DNA from: Ignavibacteria bacterium
GTDB taxonomy: Bacteria > Bacteroidota > Ignavibacteria > Kapaibacteriales > UBA2268
Direction of reading: 5' to 3'
DNA: 64,000 bases
Assembly (NCBI GenBank): GCA_031261605.1
Contig: JAISJI010000060.1
Location: forward strand, 62,001 to 126,000
Shown here: one piece after another, positions 35,333 through 43,171 of the stretch
Position numbering within the stretch: the stretch's first letter is position 1
Layout: the number at the start of each line of letters is the position of its first letter
Notes under the pieces: model-generated
Databases searched by the model: none
Told to the model about the DNA's origin: nothing
The model's input: the letters and a program-made list of their open reading frames with translations, nothing else
Translations under genes and position numbers: made by a program

Positions 35333-36409
35333 ATGGGCGAAATCAGATTAATGAAAGGTAACGAAGCCCTCGCTGAAGCTATGATACGTTCTGGCTGCGA
35401 TGCTTATTTCGGTTATCCTATCACTCCCCAATCAGAAGTCCTCGAATATCTATCCGAAGTTGAGCCATTTAAACGCACCGGTATGGTCGTCCTACAAGCT
35501 GAATCAGAAGTAGCCGCTATCAATATGGTGCATGGTGCTGCCGGATGCGGAAAAAAAGTTATGACTACCTCTTCAAGTCCCGGTATCAGTTTGATGCAGG
35601 AAGGTATCTCATATATGGCAAGCGCCGAAGTGCCTTGCGTCATTGCTAATGTAGTTAGAGGAGGTCCCGGACTCGGAACTATCCAACCCTCCCAAGGCGA
35701 TTATTTCCAATCTACAAAAGGTGGTGGCCACGGCGACTACCATATGATAGTCCTCGCTCCATCTACCGTCCAAGAAATGGTAAATTTCGTTCGCGACGGG
35801 TTTGACCTCGCTTTCAAATACCGCACACCCGTTATGCTACTCGCTGATGGTGCTATCGGACAAATGATGGAGAAAATAGAACTATTCGACCAAATGCCAC
35901 GTATGACTAACGAACAAGTGCAGTCAATAGAATGGGCTACTTGTGGTCGTGGCAAGCGAGATAAACGCAACTTTATTACTTCTCTTAATATCCAACCCGA
36001 GGCAATGGAAAAGATTAATATCCACCTCCAAGCCAAATATCGCGAAATAGAAAAGAACGAAGTGAAGTTTGAAGCTCACAATGTAGAAGATGCCGATTAC
36101 ATATTCACCGGCTTCGGTATGGCTGCTCGTATTTGCAAAAAAGCCGCACAAATCGCTCGTGAAAAGGGCTACAAGGTTGGCGTTATCCGACCAATCACTG
36201 TATGGCCCTTTCCATACGACGCCTATGCTAAATTAGCCGGCAAAGTGAAAGGTATCCTTGACGTAGAGATGAACGCAGGACAAATGATTGAAGATGTTCG
36301 GCTTGCTGTAGGCAACAATACTAAAGTAGAATTCTACGGCAGAACCGGTGGTATGGTACCATCACCTAACGAAATAATCGATTGCTTCGAAAAAAATCTC
36401 GTTAAATAA
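35333..36409 (+). CDS. vorB: 2-oxoacid:ferredoxin oxidoreductase alpha subunit (VorB-type)
   Basis: 358 aa, normal for VorB/KorA. With the beta subunit it oxidatively decarboxylates branched-chain 2-oxoacids (or 2-oxoglutarate) to acyl-CoA, reducing ferredoxin. Family marks: MKGNEALAEAMIRSGCDAYFGYPITPQSEVLEYL, LQAESEVAAINMVHGAAGCGKKVMTTSSSPGISLMQEG, VNVVRGGPGLG-type ANVVRGGPGLGTIQPSQGDY and C-terminal GVIRPITVWPFP. A strong AGGAGAA sits before the ATG. A hairpin after the gene separates it from the insert that splits it from the beta subunit. Substrate class (valine-type versus oxoglutarate) is not certain. Confidence 0.92.
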   Translation: MGEIRLMKGNEALAEAMIRSGCDAYFGYPITPQSEVLEYLSEVEPFKRTGMVVLQAESEVAAINMVHGAAGCGKKVMTTSSSPGISLMQEGISYMASAEVPCVIANVVRGGPGLGTIQPSQGDYFQSTKGGGHGDYHMIVLAPSTVQEMVNFVRDGFDLAFKYRTPVMLLADGAIGQMMEKIELFDQMPRMTNEQVQSIEWATCGRGKRDKRNFITSLNIQPEAMEKINIHLQAKYREIEKNEVKFEAHNVEDADYIFTGFGMAARICKKAAQIAREKGYKVGVIRPITVWPFPYDAYAKLAGKVKGILDVEMNAGQMIEDVRLAVGNNTKVEFYGRTGGMVPSPNEIIDCFEKNLVK

Positions 36410-36425
36410 AAACAATTTCCTTAAT

Positions 36426-36451
36426 GCCTTCTCTCTATTTTGGGAGAAGGC
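36426..36451 (+). terminator. Hairpin after vorB
   Basis: GCCTTCTC / GAGAAGGC stem with 10-base loop, no strong T run downstream. Confidence 0.55.
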
Positions 36452-36486
36452 GTGCAAGGGAATGCTATTAAGATAATTGTAAAACT

Positions 36487-36957
36487 ATGAAAAAAATAAT
36501 TTCAGTTAAAGAACCACCACATAACCCAATTTTAGTAAAAGATTTTGGCAAAGTAGACCACATTGATTCATACAGAATTACCCAAACTACAACTGAAACA
36601 GCAGAGCAGTTAGAGGCGAAATTCTTAAATATGCCAAAATGGGTAGAGTTCTTAATGAAATTAAGAGATTCAATAGTTGGCGTATTTGGACTAAAAACTG
36701 CGAAAGATGCCCTCCAAAATGAGAATTCATTATTCCCATTAATTTGGAAAAATCAGGACGAAATAGTATCCGGTGCAGAAGATAGTCATTTGAATTTCAG
36801 ATTTTCTATTTTGATAGATAAAGAAAATTCATACATTTACATTACAACGATAGTGCATTACAACAATCGGATGGGAGTGCTGTATTTCAACATTATAAGA
36901 CCATTCCACAAACTCATTGTTAAGAATATGATAAAAAGCAGATTAATAAAAATATGA
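36487..36957 (+). CDS. DUF2867-like protein
   Basis: 156 aa. The pattern HIDSYRITQ near residue 25, then VEFLMKLRDSIVGVFGLKTA (about 57-76), IWKNQDEIVSGAEDSHLNFRFSIL (about 93-116) and YITTIVHYNNRMGVLYFNIIRPFHKLIVKNMI fits DUF2867 proteins. The function of this family is unknown. Its stop overlaps the start of the DNA methyltransferase by four bases (ATGA), so they form a two-gene unit inserted between vorB and vorA. No membrane segment or signal peptide. Confidence 0.78.
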   Translation: MKKIISVKEPPHNPILVKDFGKVDHIDSYRITQTTTETAEQLEAKFLNMPKWVEFLMKLRDSIVGVFGLKTAKDALQNENSLFPLIWKNQDEIVSGAEDSHLNFRFSILIDKENSYIYITTIVHYNNRMGVLYFNIIRPFHKLIVKNMIKSRLIKI

Positions 36958-37907
36958 TTGCCCCTAACCATACAAGAAATAAGACGCTTACAATTACAGA
37001 TGATGAGAGGAATACTTTACGCAATAAATTGTTAACTCCTACCGATAATTTATTGGAAATCCAACAAATACTTGATAAAACTATATGTTGCGATTTATTT
37101 GAAATATTGGACAAATTGCCCGCTTCTTTTGTGGATTTGCTGATTATAGACCCACCATATAATTTGAATAAGTCCTTTAATGGTAATAAGTTCTCTAAAA
37201 TGGACGATGACGAATATCTGCAATATTTGGAAAGTTGGTTTCCCAAGTTGCTTGATGTAATGAAACCTATTGGTTCGATATATCTATGTGGCGATTGGAC
37301 AAGCACTTATGCAATTTATCAAGTAATGTGTAAATACACAAAAATTAGGAATAGAATTATTTGGCAAAGAGAAAAAGGACGAGGAGCGAAGGCGAATTGG
37401 AAAAATGCTTGCGAGGATATTTGGTTCGGAACTATGTCTAACGATTACTATTTTAATGTGGAAGCAGTTAAAATGAAGCGCCAAGTCATTGCTCCATATA
37501 GAATTAATGGAGAGCCGAAGGATTGGGAAGAGACAGATAACGGCAAATTTAGATTGACCTATCCGAGCAACTTTTGGGACGATATTTCAATACCTTATTG
37601 GTCTATGCCCGAAAACACAGCCCATCCAACTCAAAAGCCGGAAAAGTTAATAGCAAAACTCATTTTGGCGAGTTGTCCAGCAGATGGAGTGGTATTAGAC
37701 CCATTTTTGGGTAGTGGCACAACATCAGTTGTAGCGAAGAAATTAGGCAGAAGATATATTGGTATAGAGATGGATGAGGAATATTGTTGTTGGGCAGAAA
37801 AGCGTCTGCGGCAAGCCGATAACAGTAATATAATTCAAGGATTTAGCGATGGCGTATTTTGGGAAAGGAACACCGCTAATTTGCAAATGAAAAATAAAAA
37901 TAAATAG
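36954..37907 (+). CDS. DNA methyltransferase, N6-adenine/N4-cytosine, beta-class order
   Basis: 317 aa. The catalytic motif IV is DPPYNLN (66-72) and comes before the SAM-binding motif I region, VLDPFLGSGTTSVVAKKLGRRYIGIEMDEEYC (about 247-278): the beta-class order. The RREKGRGAKANWKN-like IIWQREKGRGAKANWKN stretch and HPTQKPEKL are typical of type II methyltransferases. No endonuclease gene is adjacent (upstream DUF2867, downstream a toxin-antitoxin pair), so it may be an orphan methylase or an R-M remnant. It was probably acquired with the insertion that splits the vor locus. Confidence 0.88.
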   Translation: MIAPNHTRNKTLTITDDERNTLRNKLLTPTDNLLEIQQILDKTICCDLFEILDKLPASFVDLLIIDPPYNLNKSFNGNKFSKMDDDEYLQYLESWFPKLLDVMKPIGSIYLCGDWTSTYAIYQVMCKYTKIRNRIIWQREKGRGAKANWKNACEDIWFGTMSNDYYFNVEAVKMKRQVIAPYRINGEPKDWEETDNGKFRLTYPSNFWDDISIPYWSMPENTAHPTQKPEKLIAKLILASCPADGVVLDPFLGSGTTSVVAKKLGRRYIGIEMDEEYCCWAEKRLRQADNSNIIQGFSDGVFWERNTANLQMKNKNK

Positions 37908-37916
37908 GATAAAACA

Positions 37917-38165
37917 ATGGAAACATTAGATATAGCAAAGAAACAACTCACAGAGCAAATCCTCGGCATTGATAGCGAACGTCTTCTGCTCGCTGTATCC
38001 CAGTTTCTCTATGCCAAACAGCAGGAAGAAGAAGCCGAAGAAGATGCTTGGATGCTTGCTGAAATAGAAGATGGCTTGAAAGAGCCACCAATGACTGAGC
38101 AAGAGGAAGCGGAATTTTGGGATTGGGTTCATCAAATGGCTACGAGGTATGCAGAATGCAGTTAA
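37917..38165 (+). CDS. Antitoxin of a RelE-type module
   Basis: 82 aa, strongly acidic, with METLDIAKKQLTEQILGIDSERLLLAVSQFLYAKQ at the start and an acidic tail DAWMLAEIEDGLKEPPMTEQEEAEFWDWV. Small Glu-rich proteins that overlap a RelE gene at their 3' end (10 bases here) are type II antitoxins. No DNA-binding fold was recognised, so autoregulation is not shown. It lies 9 bases after the DNA methyltransferase and may share its transcript. Confidence 0.68.
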   Translation: METLDIAKKQLTEQILGIDSERLLLAVSQFLYAKQQEEEAEEDAWMLAEIEDGLKEPPMTEQEEAEFWDWVHQMATRYAECS

Positions 38166-38422
38166 TTACAAGACATAAGTTTGATAAAAATCTAAAGAAA
38201 TTAAATAGCCCAAAATTAACTTCGCAAGCTGAACAAATTAAGACACTTATACAATCTGCAAAAAGCATTTATGAAATTCCTAATATAAAGAAAATGCAGG
38301 GTGCAGATGACACATACCGCATAAAACTCGGAGATTACAGAATAGGATTACGCATAATTGATGATGCAGTGCATTTGGTCTGCATCTCGTTGCGGGACAA
38401 TGCCTATAATAAATTTCCGTAA
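38156..38422 (+). CDS. RelE/ParE-family toxin
   Basis: 88 aa, starting at MQLITRHKFDKNLKKL. The family pattern is seen: PNIKKMQGADDTYRIKLGDYRIGLRIIDDAVHLVCISLRDNAYNKFP, where GDYRIxxxI and the late R...Y/F-P are typical of RelE-type ribosome-dependent mRNA interferases. ATG 38156 is chosen because it begins the conserved fold and gives the usual antitoxin-toxin overlap; an upstream in-frame ATG at 38117 would lie well within the antitoxin. The module looks intact. Confidence 0.82.
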   Translation: MQLITRHKFDKNLKKLNSPKLTSQAEQIKTLIQSAKSIYEIPNIKKMQGADDTYRIKLGDYRIGLRIIDDAVHLVCISLRDNAYNKFP

Positions 38423-38498
38423 TAAAGCAAAAAAACTATAACACCAAAGAAATAAAACACATATAAATATATTTAAAATAATCGTTTCAGGAGAAAAA

Positions 38499-39266
38499 AT
38501 GAACGAAGAAATTATTAAACCTGAAAATCTCGTCTATAAAAAAACAGACCTTCTGCTTGACAATGATTTTCACTATTGTCCCGGATGCGGACATGGAACT
38601 GTCCATAAACTCTTTATGGAAGTTGTTGAAGAAATGGGTATCGGAGATAACACTATCGGTGTTGCTCCTGTCGGATGCTCCGTTTTCGCATACAACTATA
38701 TGAACGTTGATATGCAACAAGCACCTCACGGACGCGCTTGTGCTTTCGCAACTGGTATGAAACGCACTCTGCCCGATAGATATGTCTTTACATATCAAGG
38801 TGATGGTGACCTCGCCGCTATCGGAACTGCAGAGACCATTCATGCTGCTTCGCGTGGCGAAAACATCCTCGTGATTTTTATTAACAATGGTCTATATGGT
38901 ATGACCAGCGGACAAATGGCACCTACTACCTTACCCGGTATGAAGACAACTACTTCACCGCACGGTAGAGATGTAAAGACAATGGGACATCCACTCGTTA
39001 TGACTAATCTAATGAAGGAAATGCCCGGCGTTGCTTATCTTACACGCCACTCTGTCCATAAGGTTGGTAATTGCCGCAAGTTAAAGAAAGCGTTCCAAAA
39101 TGCTCTCAATTACCAAAAACAAGGACTCGGCTTCTGTATGGTGGAAGTAGTTACTAACTGCCCATCCAATATGAAGACAACTGCTAATAAAGCAAACGAT
39201 TTCGTTGATAATGAGATGATTCCATTCTATCCACTCGGCGACATCAAAGTTCCAATCGTTGCATAA
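38499..39266 (+). CDS. vorA: 2-oxoacid:ferredoxin oxidoreductase beta (TPP-binding) subunit
   Basis: 255 aa, normal. It binds thiamine pyrophosphate and an iron-sulfur cluster. Marks: HYCPGCGHGTVHKL (about 25-38), IGVAPVGCSVFAYNYMNVD, the TPP motif YQGDGDLAAIGTAETIHAASRG (about 98-119) ending NNGLYGMTSGQMAPTT, and RHSVHKVGN. AGGAGA before ATG. Pairs with VorB 2.1 kb upstream, from which it is separated by four foreign-looking genes. The gamma subunit that normally completes this enzyme is not in the window; a terminator and adenine deaminase follow. Confidence 0.92.
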   Translation: MNEEIIKPENLVYKKTDLLLDNDFHYCPGCGHGTVHKLFMEVVEEMGIGDNTIGVAPVGCSVFAYNYMNVDMQQAPHGRACAFATGMKRTLPDRYVFTYQGDGDLAAIGTAETIHAASRGENILVIFINNGLYGMTSGQMAPTTLPGMKTTTSPHGRDVKTMGHPLVMTNLMKEMPGVAYLTRHSVHKVGNCRKLKKAFQNALNYQKQGLGFCMVEVVTNCPSNMKTTANKANDFVDNEMIPFYPLGDIKVPIVA

Positions 39267-39297
39267 TAATTCTATAATTACGACGCACAATATGTGA

Positions 39298-39336
39298 TGT
39301 AGAGGTTCAATATTTTTGAGCCCCTACATTTTTTTT
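39298..39336 (+). terminator. Terminator after vorA
   Basis: TGTAGAGGTTCAA / TTGAGCCCCTACA stem followed by a T8 run. Confidence 0.85.
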
Positions 39337-39409
39337 ATTCCTCTTATGCAAATAAGTATGATAATATTTGTTATTTTGCAGTTGTGTTATTCATATACTT
39401 AACGAAAAA

Positions 39410-41086
39410 ATGAAAATAAAAGCAAATTTAGTTGATGTAATTAATAAAACGATTACCCCTTCACTGGTTACCATAGATAACGGAAAGGTTGTTACTATCT
39501 CACAAATAATTGAAGAATGCGATAACTATATCCTTCCGCCATTCATTGACTCCCACGTGCATATTGAATCCTCTATGGTCACTCCATCTGAATTTGCTCG
39601 TGCTGTATCTGTCCACGGCACTGTGGCTGTTGTTGCTGACCCACACGAAATGGCTAATGTTATGGGTAAAGAAGGTATCAGATATTTTGTAGATAACTCC
39701 AAGTTAGTTCCATTCAAATTCTATTTCGGTGTTCCTTCGTGTGTTCCTGCTACTGATTTCGAAACTTCCGGTCATAGAATAACTGCTGCTGATATTGAAG
39801 AACTTTTTGAAATAGATAAACTAAACCACCTCGGCGAAGTGATGAACTTTATGGGCATCGTTGTTGAAGATACCGGGGTAATGGCAAAAATCAATGTCGC
39901 TAAAAAGTATAACAAACTAATTGACGGGCACGCTCCAAGATTATCCGGAATGCAACTCTCTAAATACATTAACGCTGGTATCACTACTGACCACGAATCC
40001 ACCACATTAGAGGAAGCCGAAGAGAAAATAATTCTCGGAATGAAAATACAAATACGCACCGGCTCTGTTGCTAACGATTTCGATGCCCTTATCCCATTAT
40101 TAGATAAATATCCCGATAAAGTAATGTTCTGCTTCGATGACATTGAGCCAGACCAAATAGTCAAAAGCCATATAAACCACATCGTTAAACAGGCAGTAGA
40201 ACGCGGTTACGACCTAATGAATACTCTACGTGCCGCTACATTAAATCCTAAACTACACTACAACTTAGATGTCGGTATGCTACAACAAGGTGATGACGCT
40301 GACTTTATTGTTGTCAATAATCTTATAGAATTCAAAGTCCTACAAACCTACTGTAAGGGCAAAAAAATTGCTGAAAATGGAAAATCTTTTATTGAACATA
40401 TTCATTCAGAGTTTATTAATAACTTCAAGGCAAGACCTATTGAGAAACAAGAATTAGTAATTACTATTCCTCCCGAACTACAACAAAAAAATCTTACTTC
40501 TACTAATTGCAGAGTTATAGGACTTACAGATAAACTACTAATTACAGAGGCATTGGAATTCCCAATGACCATCGAGGATGACCACATTGTAGTTGACACT
40601 GAACAAGATATCCTAAAATTGGTCTCTATTAATAGATACAAACCTCGCAAAAAACCTACTCTGGCACTAGTCCATGGGCTTGGATTTAATGATATTGCTT
40701 TGGCTACATCCATCTCACACGACTCGCACAATATCATCGCTTCTGGTAGTAGCGACGAACTATTATGCACCGCTATAAATGCTTTGATAGAAAAAAAAGG
40801 TGGTATCGCTGTGGCGTATGGCGATAATGTTGTAGATATGCTCGAACTGCCAATCGCCGGATTGGTAAGCAATAAGCTAGTAGAAGAGGTAGCACAAAAA
40901 CTATCTGAACTTAACTACATCGTTGCAAACCACGGCGCTACTGTGAATTCTCCGATAATGATGCTATCGTTCCTCGGATTGCTCGTAATTCCTGCTCTGA
41001 AAATTAGCGATAAGGGATTGTTTGATGTTGTGCATTCTGTTTTCACAAGCGTTTTTGTAGAAGATGATTTACTTGATACATTCTAA
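39410..41086 (+). CDS. ade: Adenine deaminase
   Basis: 558 aa, normal. It converts adenine to hypoxanthine and ammonia in purine salvage. This amidohydrolase has the metal site ILPPFIDSHVHIESSMVTPSEFARA, VADPHEMANVMG, and FCFDDIEPDQIV, then the GDDADFIVV composite-domain signature and the C-terminal domain with HDSHNIIASGSSDELL and GGIAVAYG. ATG 39410 begins the conserved N-terminal strand; an upstream TTG at 39368 adds an unsupported extension. It starts a plus-strand run with the VanZ-like, C69 and GH51 genes, closely spaced. Confidence 0.95.
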   Translation: MKIKANLVDVINKTITPSLVTIDNGKVVTISQIIEECDNYILPPFIDSHVHIESSMVTPSEFARAVSVHGTVAVVADPHEMANVMGKEGIRYFVDNSKLVPFKFYFGVPSCVPATDFETSGHRITAADIEELFEIDKLNHLGEVMNFMGIVVEDTGVMAKINVAKKYNKLIDGHAPRLSGMQLSKYINAGITTDHESTTLEEAEEKIILGMKIQIRTGSVANDFDALIPLLDKYPDKVMFCFDDIEPDQIVKSHINHIVKQAVERGYDLMNTLRAATLNPKLHYNLDVGMLQQGDDADFIVVNNLIEFKVLQTYCKGKKIAENGKSFIEHIHSEFINNFKARPIEKQELVITIPPELQQKNLTSTNCRVIGLTDKLLITEALEFPMTIEDDHIVVDTEQDILKLVSINRYKPRKKPTLALVHGLGFNDIALATSISHDSHNIIASGSSDELLCTAINALIEKKGGIAVAYGDNVVDMLELPIAGLVSNKLVEEVAQKLSELNYIVANHGATVNSPIMMLSFLGLLVIPALKISDKGLFDVVHSVFTSVFVEDDLLDTF

Positions 41087-41090
41087 TTCT

Positions 41091-41489
41091 ATGCTCAAGA
41101 CAAAATTATTCAATATAATATTTATTGCACAACTATTTATCGCCACCGGAATATGTATCTACTGCTCATCACAAGAATACATACAGTTACCCGATGCTAC
41201 ATACATAGATAAAATCGCTCATTTCGCTGCATATTTCATCTATGGACTCTCGCTGCAAGTGTTCTATATAACCATACTTGATAAGCGTAATATTACGAAC
41301 AAATTAATGAAATCCATTGTGCTAATTACAGGAATTCTATTTGCTATTAGCGATGAAATTCACCAGCACTTTGTCCCCAGCAGAACGGCTGATGTCCTTG
41401 ATGTAATCGCTGATTCCATTGGCATCGCATTATCATTACTACTATATAAATACACAAAGAAAATATACACAAAAATACTTTATAACTAA
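41091..41489 (+). CDS. VanZ-like membrane protein
   Basis: 132 aa. Four hydrophobic helices are visible (about 5-25, 48-66, 82-98, 110-126). VanZ hallmark residues are DKIAHFAAYFIYGL, SDEIHQHFVPSRTADVLDVIADSIG. VanZ proteins of this small type are inner-membrane proteins of unclear role; the name comes from teicoplanin resistance. Start at 41091 (after the ade stop) is preferred; ATG 41064 inside ade is possible. No clear ribosome binding site for either. Confidence 0.88.
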   Translation: MLKTKLFNIIFIAQLFIATGICIYCSSQEYIQLPDATYIDKIAHFAAYFIYGLSLQVFYITILDKRNITNKLMKSIVLITGILFAISDEIHQHFVPSRTADVLDVIADSIGIALSLLLYKYTKKIYTKILYN

Positions 41490-41514
41490 TTCTATTTACT
41501 ATATAGGTGAAAAA

Positions 41515-43167
41515 ATGAGAAAATTACAACTGCTTATTGCTATTATATTTATAGCCGCTACCACACACTATTATCTATATCCATGCACAAATCTACTTGT
41601 CACTAAGGGTGCCTCAACAGATGGCTCTGCTTACGTTACCTATAATGCAGATGCCGGCGGTTTTATGGAACCATTATACTACCACGCCGGTGGTCCGCAT
41701 AATCCCAACGACTCAATGGATATACTTGAGTGGGACTCCGGATGGCTCAAGTTCCTCGGTAAAATACCACAAGTCGCACAGACATACCGAGTAGTCGGTA
41801 ATATGAACGAATACCAAGTTTCTATCGGCGAAACCACTTTCGGCGGACGCGAAGAATTGGAAGATTCCACCGGTCAGATTGACTACGGCAATCTTATGTA
41901 TATCGCTCTCCAGCGTGCTAAAACTGCCCGCGAAGCCATTAAAGTAATGACCGATTTAGTTGCTCAATATGGATATTATAGCGAAGGCGAATCTATATCT
42001 ATATGCGACCCAAACGAAGCATGGATTCTCGAAATCATCGGCAAAGGTGCTTTTGAAAAAGGCGCTGTATGGGTTGCTAAACGTATCCCCGATGGATATA
42101 TCTCCGCTCACGCCAATAAATCCCGAATAAATGAGTTAATAGAGGACAAGCCAGATGAATGCCTCTACTCGCCCGATGTCGTTTCGTTCGCTATCAAGCA
42201 CGGCTTCTACGACCCAGCAAAAGGAAAGCCATTCTCATTTGCAGATGCTTACGACCCTGCTACACCATCCGGTCTCTTCGCTTGTGAAGGACGCGTTTGG
42301 TCTATGTTTAATAGGGCTGCTCCTTCTCTAAATTTGAAACCGGATTACTTCCGCGGTGTTATTGGGGCGGAGCCATATCCATTATACATAAAACCCGATA
42401 AACCACTATCTCTCTCCGATGTAATGGCATTATTTAGAGACCACTTTGAAGGCACCGAATTTGATATGACAAAAGGCATTGTTGCTGGTCCTTATGGATT
42501 ACCATACAGATGGAAGGGATTATACTTCAAATTGGATGGCGATACCGCTACCGAATACTGCTGGGAAAGACCTATCTCTACACAACAAACCGCATTCAGC
42601 TTCATTGCACAAATGCGTAGCAATATGCCAAGAGAAATCGGCGGATGCTTCTGGTATGGCGTTGATGACAACTACTTATCCGTATATACACCTCTATACA
42701 CCACGCTTACAGATGTTCCCGAGCATTACAGAAGCGCTGATGTAGCAAAGTTGGACTTGAACTCCGCTGAATGGATATTCAATTTAGTTGCTAACACTGC
42801 TTACAGAATGTATTCCGTCATCTCTCCCGATATAATAGCAGAACAAAAACTATTAGAAAGCAACTACATTACGCAACAAGCACCAATAGAACAAGCCGCT
42901 CTCGCTATCTATAAGGAAAACAAGCCATTGGCTCTCGAGTTCCTTGCAAATTACTCTAAAACACAAGCACAAAACACTTACGAAAAATGGTATGCCCTTT
43001 GGGAAAAACTTACCGTAAAATATAACGATGGATACAAAAACGATGTCAGAAAAAATGCAGGCAGAAGCCCAGGTAGTGTAGGATACGGTGATGCTGTATA
43101 TCGCCAAGTAGTAAAAGAAAGACCCGGCTATTACGAAATGAAATGGAAGAATCCAAAAAAGAAATAA
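41515..43167 (+). CDS. Secreted C69-family dipeptidase
   Basis: 550 aa. A hydrophobic N terminus (MRKLQLLIAIIFIAATTHYYLYP) ends right at PCTNLLVTKGASTDGS, where Cys24 would be the N-terminal nucleophile after maturation, as in other C69 (PepD-like) Ntn hydrolases. Further signatures: YVTYNADAGG, QVSIGETTFGGRE, DLVAQYGYYSEGESISI, DPNEAWILEIIG and AHANKSRIN. It would hydrolyse dipeptides outside the cytoplasm, feeding amino-acid fermentation. GGTGA before ATG 41515 supports that start. The GH51-type gene follows after 4 bases. Confidence 0.92.
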   Translation: MRKLQLLIAIIFIAATTHYYLYPCTNLLVTKGASTDGSAYVTYNADAGGFMEPLYYHAGGPHNPNDSMDILEWDSGWLKFLGKIPQVAQTYRVVGNMNEYQVSIGETTFGGREELEDSTGQIDYGNLMYIALQRAKTAREAIKVMTDLVAQYGYYSEGESISICDPNEAWILEIIGKGAFEKGAVWVAKRIPDGYISAHANKSRINELIEDKPDECLYSPDVVSFAIKHGFYDPAKGKPFSFADAYDPATPSGLFACEGRVWSMFNRAAPSLNLKPDYFRGVIGAEPYPLYIKPDKPLSLSDVMALFRDHFEGTEFDMTKGIVAGPYGLPYRWKGLYFKLDGDTATEYCWERPISTQQTAFSFIAQMRSNMPREIGGCFWYGVDDNYLSVYTPLYTTLTDVPEHYRSADVAKLDLNSAEWIFNLVANTAYRMYSVISPDIIAEQKLLESNYITQQAPIEQAALAIYKENKPLALEFLANYSKTQAQNTYEKWYALWEKLTVKYNDGYKNDVRKNAGRSPGSVGYGDAVYRQVVKERPGYYEMKWKNPKKK

Positions 43168-43171
43168 CTCT

